This document shows, in pieces, positions 54,354 to 63,674 of a stretch of DNA of 64,000 nucleotides. The translations under genes and the position numbers were made by a program. The notes beneath the pieces are model-generated. The model saw only the letters and a list, made by a program, of their open reading frames with translations, did not search any database and was not told the DNA's origin. The stretch's first letter is position 1; each line of letters starts with the position of its first letter. Where the stretch lies: NCBI RefSeq assembly GCF_023008165.1, contig NZ_JAKQZA010000008.1:62001-126000 (forward strand), written 5' to 3'. The DNA comes from Kordiimonas laminariae (lineage in GTDB: Bacteria > Pseudomonadota > Alphaproteobacteria > Sphingomonadales > Kordiimonadaceae).

Positions 54354-55807
54354 GCGCACTAGAAGATATTCAGGATATCCTCAGAGGCGCTCTGGCATCT
54401 CTTGGTGGGTTTGGTGGCCGTGTGATTGCCCGGCTTATCTTGATGCTGCTTGCAGGCCAATTATACGGTGCTGAAGCGCTCGGTATTTTAGGGCAAGTTG
54501 CAGCGCTCACAGAAATCTTGGCTGCCACTGCTGTGATCGGATTGAAACGCAGCCTTCTAGATATTTTGAGCCAACCAGACAACGAAGATAAAACCTCAAA
54601 AATCATCAAAGAAGCTCTTATTTCCTCCCTTCTGCTTGCCAGCTTTATGTCCATAGTTTTTGGCGTGCTTTGGGGATATCTATTCACCGATATTGAACTG
54701 CCAATCCTGCTTCTTGCAGCAATCCCCGCAATTGTATTTGCGGAAGTGGCTGGCACAGCTATCCGCTTTCAACGCATTATCCGCTGGGAAGTAATCGCGC
54801 GCTGCATTTTTGAACCTTGGGCCTTCTTAGCATCAGCCACCCTCTTTTACTGGCTTTCGCCTTCAGAAACAGGCCTTCTTTCAGCATACGCTATATCAGC
54901 GCTGGCGGCTGCTTTTGGTATCGGTATTGGCTTGAGTAAAGCTTATAGCTTCAGCGCTATATTCCATACCCAAATCGAGATCAGATCACTTTATCAGATA
55001 CCCCTGAAAAGCCTTCCAGTAGGTATTACAGATATTGGCATCATGATGTTCCGCCGCATTGATATTCTTTTGCTGTCGCTCGTTGCAGGCCACGGCGTAA
55101 CAGGCATCTATTATATGGCGCAGCAAATTGTAACGGTGCCCCATAAAATCCACCAACTGTTTGAACCGATGATGGCTCCTGTGTTGGCGAAACTGCACCA
55201 CGGCGCCAAACGAAAAGCCACTGGCAGAAAACTATCCGGGTTTTGCCGCTGGGTCTTGACACTTCAACTTGCCCTTACCGTTCCGTTTATTCTGTTCTCA
55301 AGCGAATTGATGGCTGTCTTTGGAGAACAATTTTATGTTGGTGGTTTGGTGCTGAGCCTGCTGCTCATTGCAGAACTGTTTGATGGCAGCTTCGCTCTCG
55401 GAGAAACAGCTCTCGTTTATGCAGCACCACGCACACCGCCAAAACTGATTTTGATAGCACTTATGATAGAAACCACTGCCATCATCTCATTCTCATATTT
55501 TTGGGGAGCAGAGGGCGCAGCATTTGGATTTATGATTGCCATGGTCAGCCTAGCAGGGATGCGCCTATGGAAGCTGAAATCAAAACTGGATATCACAATT
55601 TTAAGCAGCAACTTTTTAAAACCACTCACTGGGGCGTTCTTCATTGCTGCTATCTTTGGCTTTATGAAACAAGAGACTGCGATTTATAATCCTGATTACT
55701 TTGGCATATATATTTTCGCAGCCGTTGCTCTCTATCTGGGGGTAATTCGCCTTACATCCCTAACGGCAGAAGACAAAACTATCTGGAAGCGATTAAGGGC
55801 TGGTTAG
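54350..55807 (+). CDS. MOP-superfamily flippase (Wzx/polysaccharide-exporter-like)
   Basis: The 485-aa product has about 12-14 membrane helices and the layout of lipopolysaccharide/polysaccharide flippases of the MOP superfamily (GRVIARLILMLLAGQLYGAEALGILGQVAAL at the N-terminus; a second half from about residue 220). It flips lipid-linked molecules across the inner membrane. It overlaps the CDP-alcohol phosphotransferase gene by four bases, so the lipid made by that enzyme may be its cargo. Its end overlaps the convergent nucleotidyltransferase gene by 29 bases. Confidence 0.82.
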   Translation: MSALEDIQDILRGALASLGGFGGRVIARLILMLLAGQLYGAEALGILGQVAALTEILAATAVIGLKRSLLDILSQPDNEDKTSKIIKEALISSLLLASFMSIVFGVLWGYLFTDIELPILLLAAIPAIVFAEVAGTAIRFQRIIRWEVIARCIFEPWAFLASATLFYWLSPSETGLLSAYAISALAAAFGIGIGLSKAYSFSAIFHTQIEIRSLYQIPLKSLPVGITDIGIMMFRRIDILLLSLVAGHGVTGIYYMAQQIVTVPHKIHQLFEPMMAPVLAKLHHGAKRKATGRKLSGFCRWVLTLQLALTVPFILFSSELMAVFGEQFYVGGLVLSLLLIAELFDGSFALGETALVYAAPRTPPKLILIALMIETTAIISFSYFWGAEGAAFGFMIAMVSLAGMRLWKLKSKLDITILSSNFLKPLTGAFFIAAIFGFMKQETAIYNPDYFGIYIFAAVALYLGVIRLTSLTAEDKTIWKRLRAG

Positions 55808-56519
55808 AATTAAGCCACTTGGTGGCCATTTCGTGCATTTCAGGGCTATCAACATCAATCCAGAAATGGCTTGAAACATCCACTGTAACCGCTCTGTTTT
55901 CCTTAGCCAGTTCCAGCATTCCACCTGAGATGGAATAATCATTCTGGTCCCTGCCACTTTTCTCAATCGCTTCGAACAGTGCCTGGCCCGCGTGGAAGAC
56001 ACCTGTATCAAAAGCATTATAGAGAGGGATTTCCTTCCCGATATTTGTAATATAACGGCCCTTGGTGCACACCTTGGTTACATCTTCCAAATCTACATAC
56101 GGGTTATTTAATTTACCATCCACCGCCAGTGCTATTTCATCCCGCTTTTTGCTCGCCGAAAGCAGCTGTTCAATAAGGGCAGGCTCAAGGAAATGATCAC
56201 ACATAGAAAGCACAAAACTTTCTGAAAGCTTCTCCGCCGCTTTCAGGACAGACAGACCATTTGGATACATAAAATCAGGGTTATGGATGGTTTCAATATG
56301 CCAACCCGTGTCCTTTGAAAGACTTTCAAGAAAGGTTTCAAGAATTTCTGAATGATAGCCTGTTACAACAACCGCACGGCTCAAACCCGCAGCGAACGCA
56401 CTTTCAAGTGCCCGTTCAATAAGCGGAATACCGCAAAGCTCAACAAGCGGCTTTAGATTGCCTTTGGCCCTGAGCCTTGTGCCCATTCCCGCGGCAACAA
56501 TTAGCAGGTCTTTTGTCAT
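55779..56519 (-). CDS. Nucleotidyltransferase, probable inositol-1-phosphate cytidylyltransferase (IPCT)-like
   Basis: The 246-aa product has the sugar-phosphate nucleotidyltransferase motif AAGMGTRLRAKGNLKPL and a catalytic-site Asp in SMCDHFLEP. By eye it matches inositol-1-phosphate cytidylyltransferase domains in NGLSVLKAAEKL, VDLEDVTKV, ITNIGKEIPLYNAFDTGVF. Given Ino1 and a CDP-alcohol phosphotransferase nearby, CTP plus inositol phosphate to CDP-inositol is the preferred reaction. A generic glucose- or choline-phosphate transferase cannot be excluded. The ATG at 56519 overlaps the TAA of the MMPL gene by one base (TAATG). Confidence 0.72.
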   Translation of the reverse strand: MTKDLLIVAAGMGTRLRAKGNLKPLVELCGIPLIERALESAFAAGLSRAVVVTGYHSEILETFLESLSKDTGWHIETIHNPDFMYPNGLSVLKAAEKLSESFVLSMCDHFLEPALIEQLLSASKKRDEIALAVDGKLNNPYVDLEDVTKVCTKGRYITNIGKEIPLYNAFDTGVFHAGQALFEAIEKSGRDQNDYSISGGMLELAKENRAVTVDVSSHFWIDVDSPEMHEMATKWLNSNQPLIASR

Positions 56520-58939
56520 TATAGTGTCCTTAACTGGTAGGGGATAGAAGGTGCAGGTTTCGCTGGTTTCTTCAGTTTCAGCAGTGCCGGCAGAAGCGCC
56601 CATGTAAGGAGCAGGCACATGGTGAAACCAATTATCGCCAACAGCCCCATAGAGCGAAGCCCGCCCATTGATGCCGTGATCAAACCACCGAATCCAAGAA
56701 GTGTCGTAAGCGTCGTGATACTGGACGCCTTGCCCGTCGTGGCCATGACTTCTGTGAGACTTGAGCCGCCCTCACGAAACCGCTCATAAATATGAATGCC
56801 ATTATCAACCGAAATGCCGATGAGCGACGGGATAATCACCATGTTGATAATGGACAGTTGAATACCGGAGAATGCCATAACAGCCATGGTGAAAAGCAAT
56901 CCAACAAGTGTCGGCAGCAGAATGATCAGGGTGCCACTCACAGAACGTACAAACATGAAAACAACGAGAAGGGTAATACTGCCCACAAGAAGCACGGCCT
57001 TCACTGCATCAGCCTTCATGAGCTGGAGCATCTCAACGAAAATAAAACTCTCGGATGCCGGATGATAGGTTTTTGCGTTCACTGTGAAGGAAGCCACATC
57101 ATCATAAAACTGTGCCGCCAAGCGCGCGTCATCCATAGTTACGGAATTATAGATATACATCAGATATCCGGGCTTACTTTCGTCCCCCAGGAACACCCGG
57201 CGCATAGCGGGCGGCAGATCATCGACACCAAATGTATCAATCTGCAGGTATTTAGCTTTGTCTTCTACGCTTTCTGGTACAGGCCCGCTTTCTTCCAGCC
57301 TGCTCCACATACGTTTGATCACCTCAAGACGTTCCGCTTGCTCTGTACGGTCAGGCACAAAATTACGTACGCTTGTGAGCTTCGCAATTGTTGGTGTTTC
57401 CGTGTCCGCTTTGGCATATTCTTCAAAATAGGCCTCGATAGCTTTCACTTCATCAAGGTTTTCCACAACCAGAACAGCTCTGTCGTGCCCGCCTTTGAAG
57501 ATATTTTTTGATTGAGTTACAGCCCACTGATGATCAGCTTTTTTAGCTGCCTCAAGGTTTTTGAAATTACGTTCAAAGCTTATTTGTGGTGCCAGATATC
57601 CCGCGATAACAACCATCGGCAACAAACAAAGAAATACCTTTCGGCTGTGCTTTCCGCCTAACCCCCAAAAAGCATTAGTGAAATTCTGTTTCTTCTTACG
57701 TGGTTGCCAGTTGATATAACGCTCAGAGAATGTAAGCAGTGCAGGAAACACTGTGTACATGGAAATATAAATCAGCAGGATACCGCTGCCAGCGATAAAG
57801 CCAAATTCTCGGAATGCCCGAAACTCTGTGAGCATAAGCGACAAGAACCCACTGGCTGTAGTGACAGCCGCAATCAAGGATGCTTTTCCAGTATGCCCAA
57901 TCACCTCACCAAGGGTAGATATATGGGTTTCACCCTTTGCCCTTAGTTCTTCATAACGGCTGAAATTATGGATGCCGAAATCAATCCCCAACCCAAAAAG
58001 GATAAGTGCGAGGAAAATAGTGATCAGGTTCAAGCCCCCTACCACAACAGCTGTCAGGCCGATGGTCCAAATAATGCCAATCACAAGCGGCAGGATGATA
58101 AGAAAAACAGCAGATAATCTGCGGTAATAAATGAGCAACAACAACACAATTAAGGAGATAGAACTGCCGAGCCCGGTTCCCACATCCCCTATCACTGCAT
58201 CATACTGAGCCACTTTGTTTCTGATACGCCCCGCGATGCCCACATGGATACCGCTATCCTCAGCATTCAAATCAAGCGCATCAATGATAGACACCACATC
58301 ACTAATCATTTTCTTAGCTTCACCAAGCCCTTCAAAACCTGGCTTCGGCCAGATAACCAGCGCCTGTGTAAGCCCATCATCAGAGATAAATCGCTGTTCG
58401 GTTTCAATAGTCTGCTCTTCTTCAAATGGCGTTTCTTCGGTTACTTCGCTCGAAGCCTCAACTCCGCTCCCAACAAGCGTTATACTGATAGGAATGCCGG
58501 TTTTTTCCTTAAAAGCTCGTGCCGTTGAAGAAAGTATTTCTTCCTCAAGTGTGGTTTCCAGTTTCTCTAATTCAGGTACACTGAGCTGCAACAGCTTATG
58601 CCGTTCAAGCACCGAAATATCTTCAAAATACTGTACGCTTTCACTCCACAATAACGGCCGAGTAACCGCTTCAAGAATGAACAATACTTCTTGTACTTTT
58701 GCTTGGTCTTCACCACGCACTAACACTTGGATAGAAGCAAAACTGCCAGCCTTTTCCATAGCAGACTGGAGTGTTTTCACACTCGCTGCACCTTCCGGCA
58801 TCAAGGCTTCAAGTTTGGTGGAAACCTTGAGGTTACCAATCTGCGTAAATGAGACCCACAGCAGAACAACAACTAGCAGCAACACCAATTTGTGCCGAAC
58901 ACAAATCAGCTCAGCCATTCTGTTGCTCAATAATGTCAT
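56519..58939 (-). CDS. MMPL/RND-family lipid exporter
   Basis: The 806-aa product has two six-helix MMPL repeats, with conserved transmembrane segments such as FGLGIDFGIHNFSRYEELRAKG and ISVDNGIHIYERFREGGS, separated by large periplasmic loops. Such proteins export lipids (for example hopanoids by HpnN, glycolipids by MmpL). It is translationally coupled to the IPCT-like gene and head-to-tail with the inositol island, so an inositol-containing lipid is a reasonable cargo. It uses ATG at 58939. Confidence 0.88.
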   Translation of the reverse strand: MTLLSNRMAELICVRHKLVLLLVVVLLWVSFTQIGNLKVSTKLEALMPEGAASVKTLQSAMEKAGSFASIQVLVRGEDQAKVQEVLFILEAVTRPLLWSESVQYFEDISVLERHKLLQLSVPELEKLETTLEEEILSSTARAFKEKTGIPISITLVGSGVEASSEVTEETPFEEEQTIETEQRFISDDGLTQALVIWPKPGFEGLGEAKKMISDVVSIIDALDLNAEDSGIHVGIAGRIRNKVAQYDAVIGDVGTGLGSSISLIVLLLLIYYRRLSAVFLIILPLVIGIIWTIGLTAVVVGGLNLITIFLALILFGLGIDFGIHNFSRYEELRAKGETHISTLGEVIGHTGKASLIAAVTTASGFLSLMLTEFRAFREFGFIAGSGILLIYISMYTVFPALLTFSERYINWQPRKKKQNFTNAFWGLGGKHSRKVFLCLLPMVVIAGYLAPQISFERNFKNLEAAKKADHQWAVTQSKNIFKGGHDRAVLVVENLDEVKAIEAYFEEYAKADTETPTIAKLTSVRNFVPDRTEQAERLEVIKRMWSRLEESGPVPESVEDKAKYLQIDTFGVDDLPPAMRRVFLGDESKPGYLMYIYNSVTMDDARLAAQFYDDVASFTVNAKTYHPASESFIFVEMLQLMKADAVKAVLLVGSITLLVVFMFVRSVSGTLIILLPTLVGLLFTMAVMAFSGIQLSIINMVIIPSLIGISVDNGIHIYERFREGGSSLTEVMATTGKASSITTLTTLLGFGGLITASMGGLRSMGLLAIIGFTMCLLLTWALLPALLKLKKPAKPAPSIPYQLRTL

Positions 58940-59062
58940 TAGCCGCTACCTCAACTCATACAAACTTGCGTTTCAGAGTGAATAACGGAGCGAAAGTACC
59001 CTAACCTCCGAAATAAAATCACGGTAGGGGTTTCGATGTTCTACCCCAGCCCTCGACCTAAC

Positions 59063-59125
59063 TATTACAAACGTAATATTATGCTTGACTCCATCTTTTA
59101 CACGCGTAATATTACAAGCGTAATA
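59063..59125. promoter_or_regulatory. Two identical BlaI-type operators flanking the blaI/blaR promoter
   Basis: TATTAC-N4-GTAATA occurs at 59063-59078 and 59110-59125 (47 bases start to start). The second overlaps a -10-like TAATAT (59107-59112) that is 16 bases after TTGACT (59085-59090). This fits BlaI/MecI dimer operators and autorepression of the pair below. The MMPL promoter may also be affected because it is only 124 bases away, divergent. Confidence 0.8.
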
Positions 59126-59145
59126 GATAAGAGAAGTAGTAACTT

Positions 59146-59517
59146 ATGACTAAAATCAGCGATGCAGAACAAATCATCATGGAAGCGCTTTGGAACAAAA
59201 GCCCTCTCACGGCCCATGAGGTGGTGGCTGAAATCGCCGAACCGAACGGTTGGAGTGACGCTACCGTTCGCACGCTGCTCAATCGCCTCCTGAAAAAAGA
59301 AGCTATTTCTGCTGAGCGTGTAAATCGGCAATATCTGTACCGACCACTTCTTGAATGTAATGCATTTGTGAAAACCGAAAGTCAGAAATTCCTTGGCAGG
59401 TTTTTTGATGGCAAATTGGCACCCTTTGTATCCCAGTTCGTTGGGGAAAATGGTCTGAAACAACAGGATATTGCTGATCTGAAGCAACTGCTCAAGGATA
59501 TTGAAGATGCTGAATAG
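59146..59517 (+). CDS. BlaI/MecI/CopY-family transcriptional repressor
   Basis: The 123-aa product has the winged-helix BlaI/MecI domain (ISDAEQIIMEALWNKSPLTAHEVV...WSDATVRTLLNRLLKK) and a C-terminal dimerisation tail. Family members bind operators as dimers and are cut by the partner M56 membrane peptidase on induction. Its end overlaps the BlaR-type gene by 11 bases, indicating co-translation. Two operators lie directly upstream. Confidence 0.93.
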   Translation: MTKISDAEQIIMEALWNKSPLTAHEVVAEIAEPNGWSDATVRTLLNRLLKKEAISAERVNRQYLYRPLLECNAFVKTESQKFLGRFFDGKLAPFVSQFVGENGLKQQDIADLKQLLKDIEDAE

Positions 59518-61081
59518 TGCCCTGGAAACACTTATTTCCTTCAGCGTGGTTTTATCAGTAGCAATCCTGCTGGTGCTGATGCTCAGAAAACAGGTGCGCC
59601 AGCATTTGGGGGCTTCAGCTGGTTATATGGTATGGGTAGCTGTGCCGTTTTCCCTGTTGATATACTTCCTGCCTTTTGCCGCACTGTTCATAGAGCAACA
59701 AGCTGCTTCACAACCGATCTATGCCGCATTTCTTCTGGAAGAAGTTGTTCCAATCCCTGTTGCGACATCAAACATACAGCAAACAGTTTCCAGTTTTTTC
59801 CCCAGCGGCATTGCTACGCCAGCAATAACACTATGGGTCTTAGGTTTCGTGTTATCAGCGGCTATTTTCGTTATCAGACAAAGGCGCCTGAAAACATTAC
59901 TTTCACCAATCAAGAATTCAGGCAAAGGGTATTACCAATCAAATACAGAAGCCGTTGGCCCTGCACTTATCGGCCTGATCAAACCTAAAATCATCGTCCC
60001 ACCACATTTTGAAACCCAATATAGCTCTGAGGAACAGCGGTTGATCCTTACTCATGAGCGGGTACACCAAAAACATAAAGACCCACTTGTTAATGGTATT
60101 ACCGCCCTGCTCCAGCTTATCAACTGGTTTAATCCACTGATTCATTATGCAGCGGGGAAACTCTTTATAGATCAGGAACTGGCATGTGATGCAGCTGTAC
60201 TTCGGCAATTCCCTGAGGCACGCAAACGGTATGCAAACACCCTTTTGCACGCCCACCGCGAACTTGTTCCAAACGCCCTCAACTGCTTTTGGTCGGGCCG
60301 GGAAAAACACCCATTTGTAGAACGTATTCAGGCTATTCAGCTGGAAGCTTTAAATGGCCCTAAAAAAGCAAACAACCTTCTAGCATTGGGCACAATTTCC
60401 ATCGTTACTCTTGCCGCCGTCCTGCCAGACTGGAACAAGCAGTTACGACAAATAACGCCTTCCATCGCCACCTTCGCCTCCACAGACCAGCTGGCACTGA
60501 TTTCAGCAGCTCAAAAAGGTGATACTATAGAAGCCGCAAAACTTCTTAAAAGCGGTGTAAATCCAAATATCAGTATTTCACCTTACGGCACACCGCTTAT
60601 TATTGCTGCATCCCGTGGTGATACAAAAATGGCAGAAACTCTGATGGCTCACGGAGCTAAAGCTGACCTCTCCGCCAGAGGCAAGGGTTTTCCGCTTTTA
60701 TCAGCCGTTGAAAGGGAAGATATTGCGCTGGTTGCCCAGCTTCTAAAGAACGGGGCAACAATTAACGCACTTGTACCTGAAATGGATGCCAGCCCGCTTG
60801 CAACAGCCGCGAAGATAGCTAATCCGGATATGGTTTCACTTCTTCTCGCCCATAAGGCTGATCCGAATATGCCTGTTGATGATGAAGGCTCTGCCCTGAT
60901 AGCAGCAGTATCATCTGGTAAACTGGAAATCGTTGAAATGCTGGTACGCGCGGGGGCTAATACGAAAGCCGTTGGCCGCCTAGAAGAAAGTAATCATCAA
61001 GAACGCCATACCACCGCCCTAAAAGAAGCAAAACGCCAAAAGCGGAATGACATAGAGCGGTATTTGATCCAACTCGAATAA
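59507..61081 (+). CDS. BlaR1-type M56 membrane metallopeptidase with C-terminal ankyrin repeats
   Basis: The 524-aa product has three or four N-terminal membrane helices and an M56 protease domain with zinc motif H183-E-R-V-H187 and likely third ligand E224 (DQELACD). A further membrane helix lies near 291-307. After it come about five ankyrin repeats (327-488, e.g. LISAAQKGDTIEAAKLLKSGVNPN). In BlaR1 the position after the last helix holds a periplasmic penicillin sensor, which is absent here. It probably cuts the BlaI-type repressor. The ATG at 59507 overlaps the end of the repressor gene. Confidence 0.86.
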   Translation: MLNSALETLISFSVVLSVAILLVLMLRKQVRQHLGASAGYMVWVAVPFSLLIYFLPFAALFIEQQAASQPIYAAFLLEEVVPIPVATSNIQQTVSSFFPSGIATPAITLWVLGFVLSAAIFVIRQRRLKTLLSPIKNSGKGYYQSNTEAVGPALIGLIKPKIIVPPHFETQYSSEEQRLILTHERVHQKHKDPLVNGITALLQLINWFNPLIHYAAGKLFIDQELACDAAVLRQFPEARKRYANTLLHAHRELVPNALNCFWSGREKHPFVERIQAIQLEALNGPKKANNLLALGTISIVTLAAVLPDWNKQLRQITPSIATFASTDQLALISAAQKGDTIEAAKLLKSGVNPNISISPYGTPLIIAASRGDTKMAETLMAHGAKADLSARGKGFPLLSAVEREDIALVAQLLKNGATINALVPEMDASPLATAAKIANPDMVSLLLAHKADPNMPVDDEGSALIAAVSSGKLEIVEMLVRAGANTKAVGRLEESNHQERHTTALKEAKRQKRNDIERYLIQLE

Positions 61082-61157
61082 CACACCGACTTTTCCCAAC
61101 CAAAACCTCATCACCCAACACCTTCAAAGATTTCCTCTTTGAAGAAAGGAGACACTT

Positions 61158-62183
61158 ATGCCGAATTCACTGAAACCCTTATTATTTGCATTCTTTGTGC
61201 TGCTGCTTTTAAACCCGTCTGTGCATGCTGACGAGCACATATCGTTTAAATATGAAACAGCAAAAATCACCTCTGAACACCTGCAAAAAGAAAAGCAAAT
61301 CTATATCCATCTGCCACCTTCTTACTCAGAAGAGAAGAAGCGTGCTTACCCGGTTTTATACGTATTAAACCGTCCAGAAAACTTCCTGATTTCCAGCCAG
61401 ATTGTGGATTTTCTCTCAAGCAAAGAAAATATCCCAGAAACTATTGTCGTCGGCATTCCGCATAGTGGTAACTCCCGTTTTGAATATAGTCCCTATGACA
61501 GCGATACTCGTAGAGGGGAAATGGATAGCTTTCACCGCTTTCTAAAGGAAGACATCTTCCCTTATATCAACAGCACTTATAGAATCGCACCGTCCAAAGC
61601 AATTGTCGGGCATTCCCTTGCCGGGCTTTTCGTGACAGATCTTTTCATTCATGAACCTGATCTTTTCAACAGCTTCATTGCTCTCAGCCCTTCTTATCAT
61701 CATGGGAAGCCGGTACTTAAAGATATGCGTGCGTTTCTGACAACACATGAAACAAACGACAAAGTATTTTACGCAAGCCTGGGCAGCGATGAGTATTACC
61801 GGATAGAAAATGAATACTCGAAAATGCGTCAGATTTTTAACGAAACCAAACCTGAAGGACTACGCTGGAATATCGGCGATATTAGAAACGCCTCACACCG
61901 ATCTCTCATTCTTCCAGGTCTCATTGATGCGCTGAGTTTCATCTATGAGGGCTATAATCTATCGATGCCTCAATTCAGGAAACAAGGCTATAACGGCATT
62001 ATCGCTCACTATGCACAGCTTTCAAAAGAGCTTGGAATTATAGCCACACCATCAAAAGAGGACCTCGAAAGCCTACTGAGATATTTCAGTAATCCTGACC
62101 GTAAAAATGATCCAGATATTGCACCACACCTGAACGATTACATTGAAGATTTAAATCGGCTTTTGAAACACTTCTACAGCTAG
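61158..62183 (+). CDS. Secreted alpha/beta-hydrolase-fold esterase (enterochelin-esterase/EstD-like)
   Basis: The 341-aa product has a signal peptide (LLFAFFVLLLLNPSVHA, cleavage near VHA-DE) and an esterase D/IroE-like alpha/beta-hydrolase domain with YPVLYVLNRPENF, nucleophile elbow VGHSLAGLF and a late His (RNASHRSLILPGL). Such enzymes hydrolyse siderophore, acyl or carbohydrate esters in the periplasm. AAAGGAG precedes the ATG at 61158. It follows the ankyrin-BlaR gene by 76 bases on the same strand, so it may be controlled by the BlaI-type repressor. Confidence 0.85.
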   Translation: MPNSLKPLLFAFFVLLLLNPSVHADEHISFKYETAKITSEHLQKEKQIYIHLPPSYSEEKKRAYPVLYVLNRPENFLISSQIVDFLSSKENIPETIVVGIPHSGNSRFEYSPYDSDTRRGEMDSFHRFLKEDIFPYINSTYRIAPSKAIVGHSLAGLFVTDLFIHEPDLFNSFIALSPSYHHGKPVLKDMRAFLTTHETNDKVFYASLGSDEYYRIENEYSKMRQIFNETKPEGLRWNIGDIRNASHRSLILPGLIDALSFIYEGYNLSMPQFRKQGYNGIIAHYAQLSKELGIIATPSKEDLESLLRYFSNPDRKNDPDIAPHLNDYIEDLNRLLKHFYS

Positions 62184-62185
62184 AC

Positions 62186-62218
62186 ATTAAGGAGCTGCCT
62201 TTGCAGCTCCTTAATTTT
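62186..62218. terminator. Perfect 13-bp bidirectional terminator
   Basis: ATTAAGGAGCTGC (62186-62198) pairs with GCAGCTCCTTAAT (62203-62215) around CTTT and is followed by TTTAG. It sits between the convergent esterase and TolC-family genes. Confidence 0.9.
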
Positions 62219-62226
62219 AGGTTTTG

Positions 62227-63663
62227 CTAAAACAAACCCAACTTCTGCAAATTCATGGAAGCGGCATAAAAATTAGCAAGCGAGATACGCTGCACAAGGT
62301 GAGCTTTGAGCTCCTCAATTTGCGCGGTTGTAGCTCTTTCTTCCCGAATATTCAGCAAGAAGAAGTCACTGGCACCATTTTGAAAACGCATCTGTTCCGC
62401 GTCTGCAAGAAGCCTGGATTGTCTGGTTTCCTGTTTCGCAAGTTCAAGCATTTCCGCAGACACTTTAAGATCAAGCGTTACCCGTTTAAGCTCAAGTTGA
62501 ATTTTATCCTGCACCATTCTGGTTTTCTGCCTTAGCGCCTTCCGTTTTGCTTTCGCAGCAGTTAGTTTGCCCTTAGCCTTTCTCTGGCCAAGCGAGATAG
62601 AAAACTGGAGGCCGACAACAGTATCTGTAGATGCGCGTGATGAACCACCTTCTGCAATAGAGCCAAAATCCCTTGATAGTTCGAGCGACAGATCCAGTTG
62701 CGGTGCAAGATCATTTTCCCGTAAATTCACAGTTTGATTAAGCCGTTCAATAGCAAGTTTTAACTGTTGTAGCTCCGGCCTGTTCTGAAGCAACTGACCA
62801 GGCCGTAAAATCAACGGAAAAACAACGCTTTCTTGCTGATCAAAAACAGTAACATCGGGCAGTTCATACGCTTCAGGCAATCGTGTAGTACCTTCCTTAT
62901 TTCGAAGATAATAGCTAAGCATGATAGCCGAGGTCTGAAAGCGCTGTTTTGCTTCGGTTACCAATTTCTCACGGCGCGTAATATTTTGCCTGTTTTCCAG
63001 AATAAAGATATCAGCCACCGCGCCTTCTTTTACCTGAATTTCAAGGGCTTTCTGCCGCTCATTTGCAATCTGTAAAAGCTGCCGATAAACATCATACTGA
63101 TGCCCCGTCACAACCCAGTTCCAATAGGCTTGGGTAGCCTGCTGCTGAATAATAATTTTCTGGAACAGGATATCGGTTTCAGCCTGCTTTTGAGCTAGAG
63201 CCGTATCCCGGATATTAAAACGGTTTTCATCAATATCCTTGTTCCGTAGAAGCGAAAAGAGCGTGCCCACTTTAAATTCACCAAGTGTATTGGTGAAATA
63301 TTCATCTTCATAAATTGGAAACCGACCATCAGAGATACGGTACTTGCCGTAAACTTGTGCCCCGTAAACACCAATGTTTTGTTTGGCTTCAAGTTCAACG
63401 ACAGACCCACTCCAGAAACCTGTTGCCCGACTGAAACCACTAGCGCCCAAATTTACATCAAATGCACCTTGGGCTGCCTGCGCGTAGCCTGCGGCTTCAT
63501 TCTTTTCTGCAATTTCCATCAAGATTTCAGGTACATTCCGTACCGAGGAAGCCAAAACGTCTTCAAGCGTTAATGGTTTATCCTGAGCCGACGCCCCGAA
63601 AGACATATGCAGCACCGCTAGCATACCCGTTACAATGCTCAGTTTTTTAAGAACATAAAACAT
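62227..63663 (-). CDS. TolC-family outer-membrane efflux protein
   Basis: The 478-aa product has a signal peptide (LSIVTGMLAVLHMSFGASA) and the two outer-membrane-efflux repeats of TolC-type channels, with long helical hairpins, e.g. QLLQIANERQKALEIQVKEGAVADIFILENRQNI and the C-terminal QMRFQNGASDFFLLNIREERAT. It should form a trimeric outer-membrane exit duct with the HlyD-family adaptor encoded upstream on the same strand (11-base gap) and an inner-membrane pump beyond the right edge. Confidence 0.88.
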   Translation of the reverse strand: MFYVLKKLSIVTGMLAVLHMSFGASAQDKPLTLEDVLASSVRNVPEILMEIAEKNEAAGYAQAAQGAFDVNLGASGFSRATGFWSGSVVELEAKQNIGVYGAQVYGKYRISDGRFPIYEDEYFTNTLGEFKVGTLFSLLRNKDIDENRFNIRDTALAQKQAETDILFQKIIIQQQATQAYWNWVVTGHQYDVYRQLLQIANERQKALEIQVKEGAVADIFILENRQNITRREKLVTEAKQRFQTSAIMLSYYLRNKEGTTRLPEAYELPDVTVFDQQESVVFPLILRPGQLLQNRPELQQLKLAIERLNQTVNLRENDLAPQLDLSLELSRDFGSIAEGGSSRASTDTVVGLQFSISLGQRKAKGKLTAAKAKRKALRQKTRMVQDKIQLELKRVTLDLKVSAEMLELAKQETRQSRLLADAEQMRFQNGASDFFLLNIREERATTAQIEELKAHLVQRISLANFYAASMNLQKLGLF

Positions 63664-63674
63664 ATCGGCGTGCC

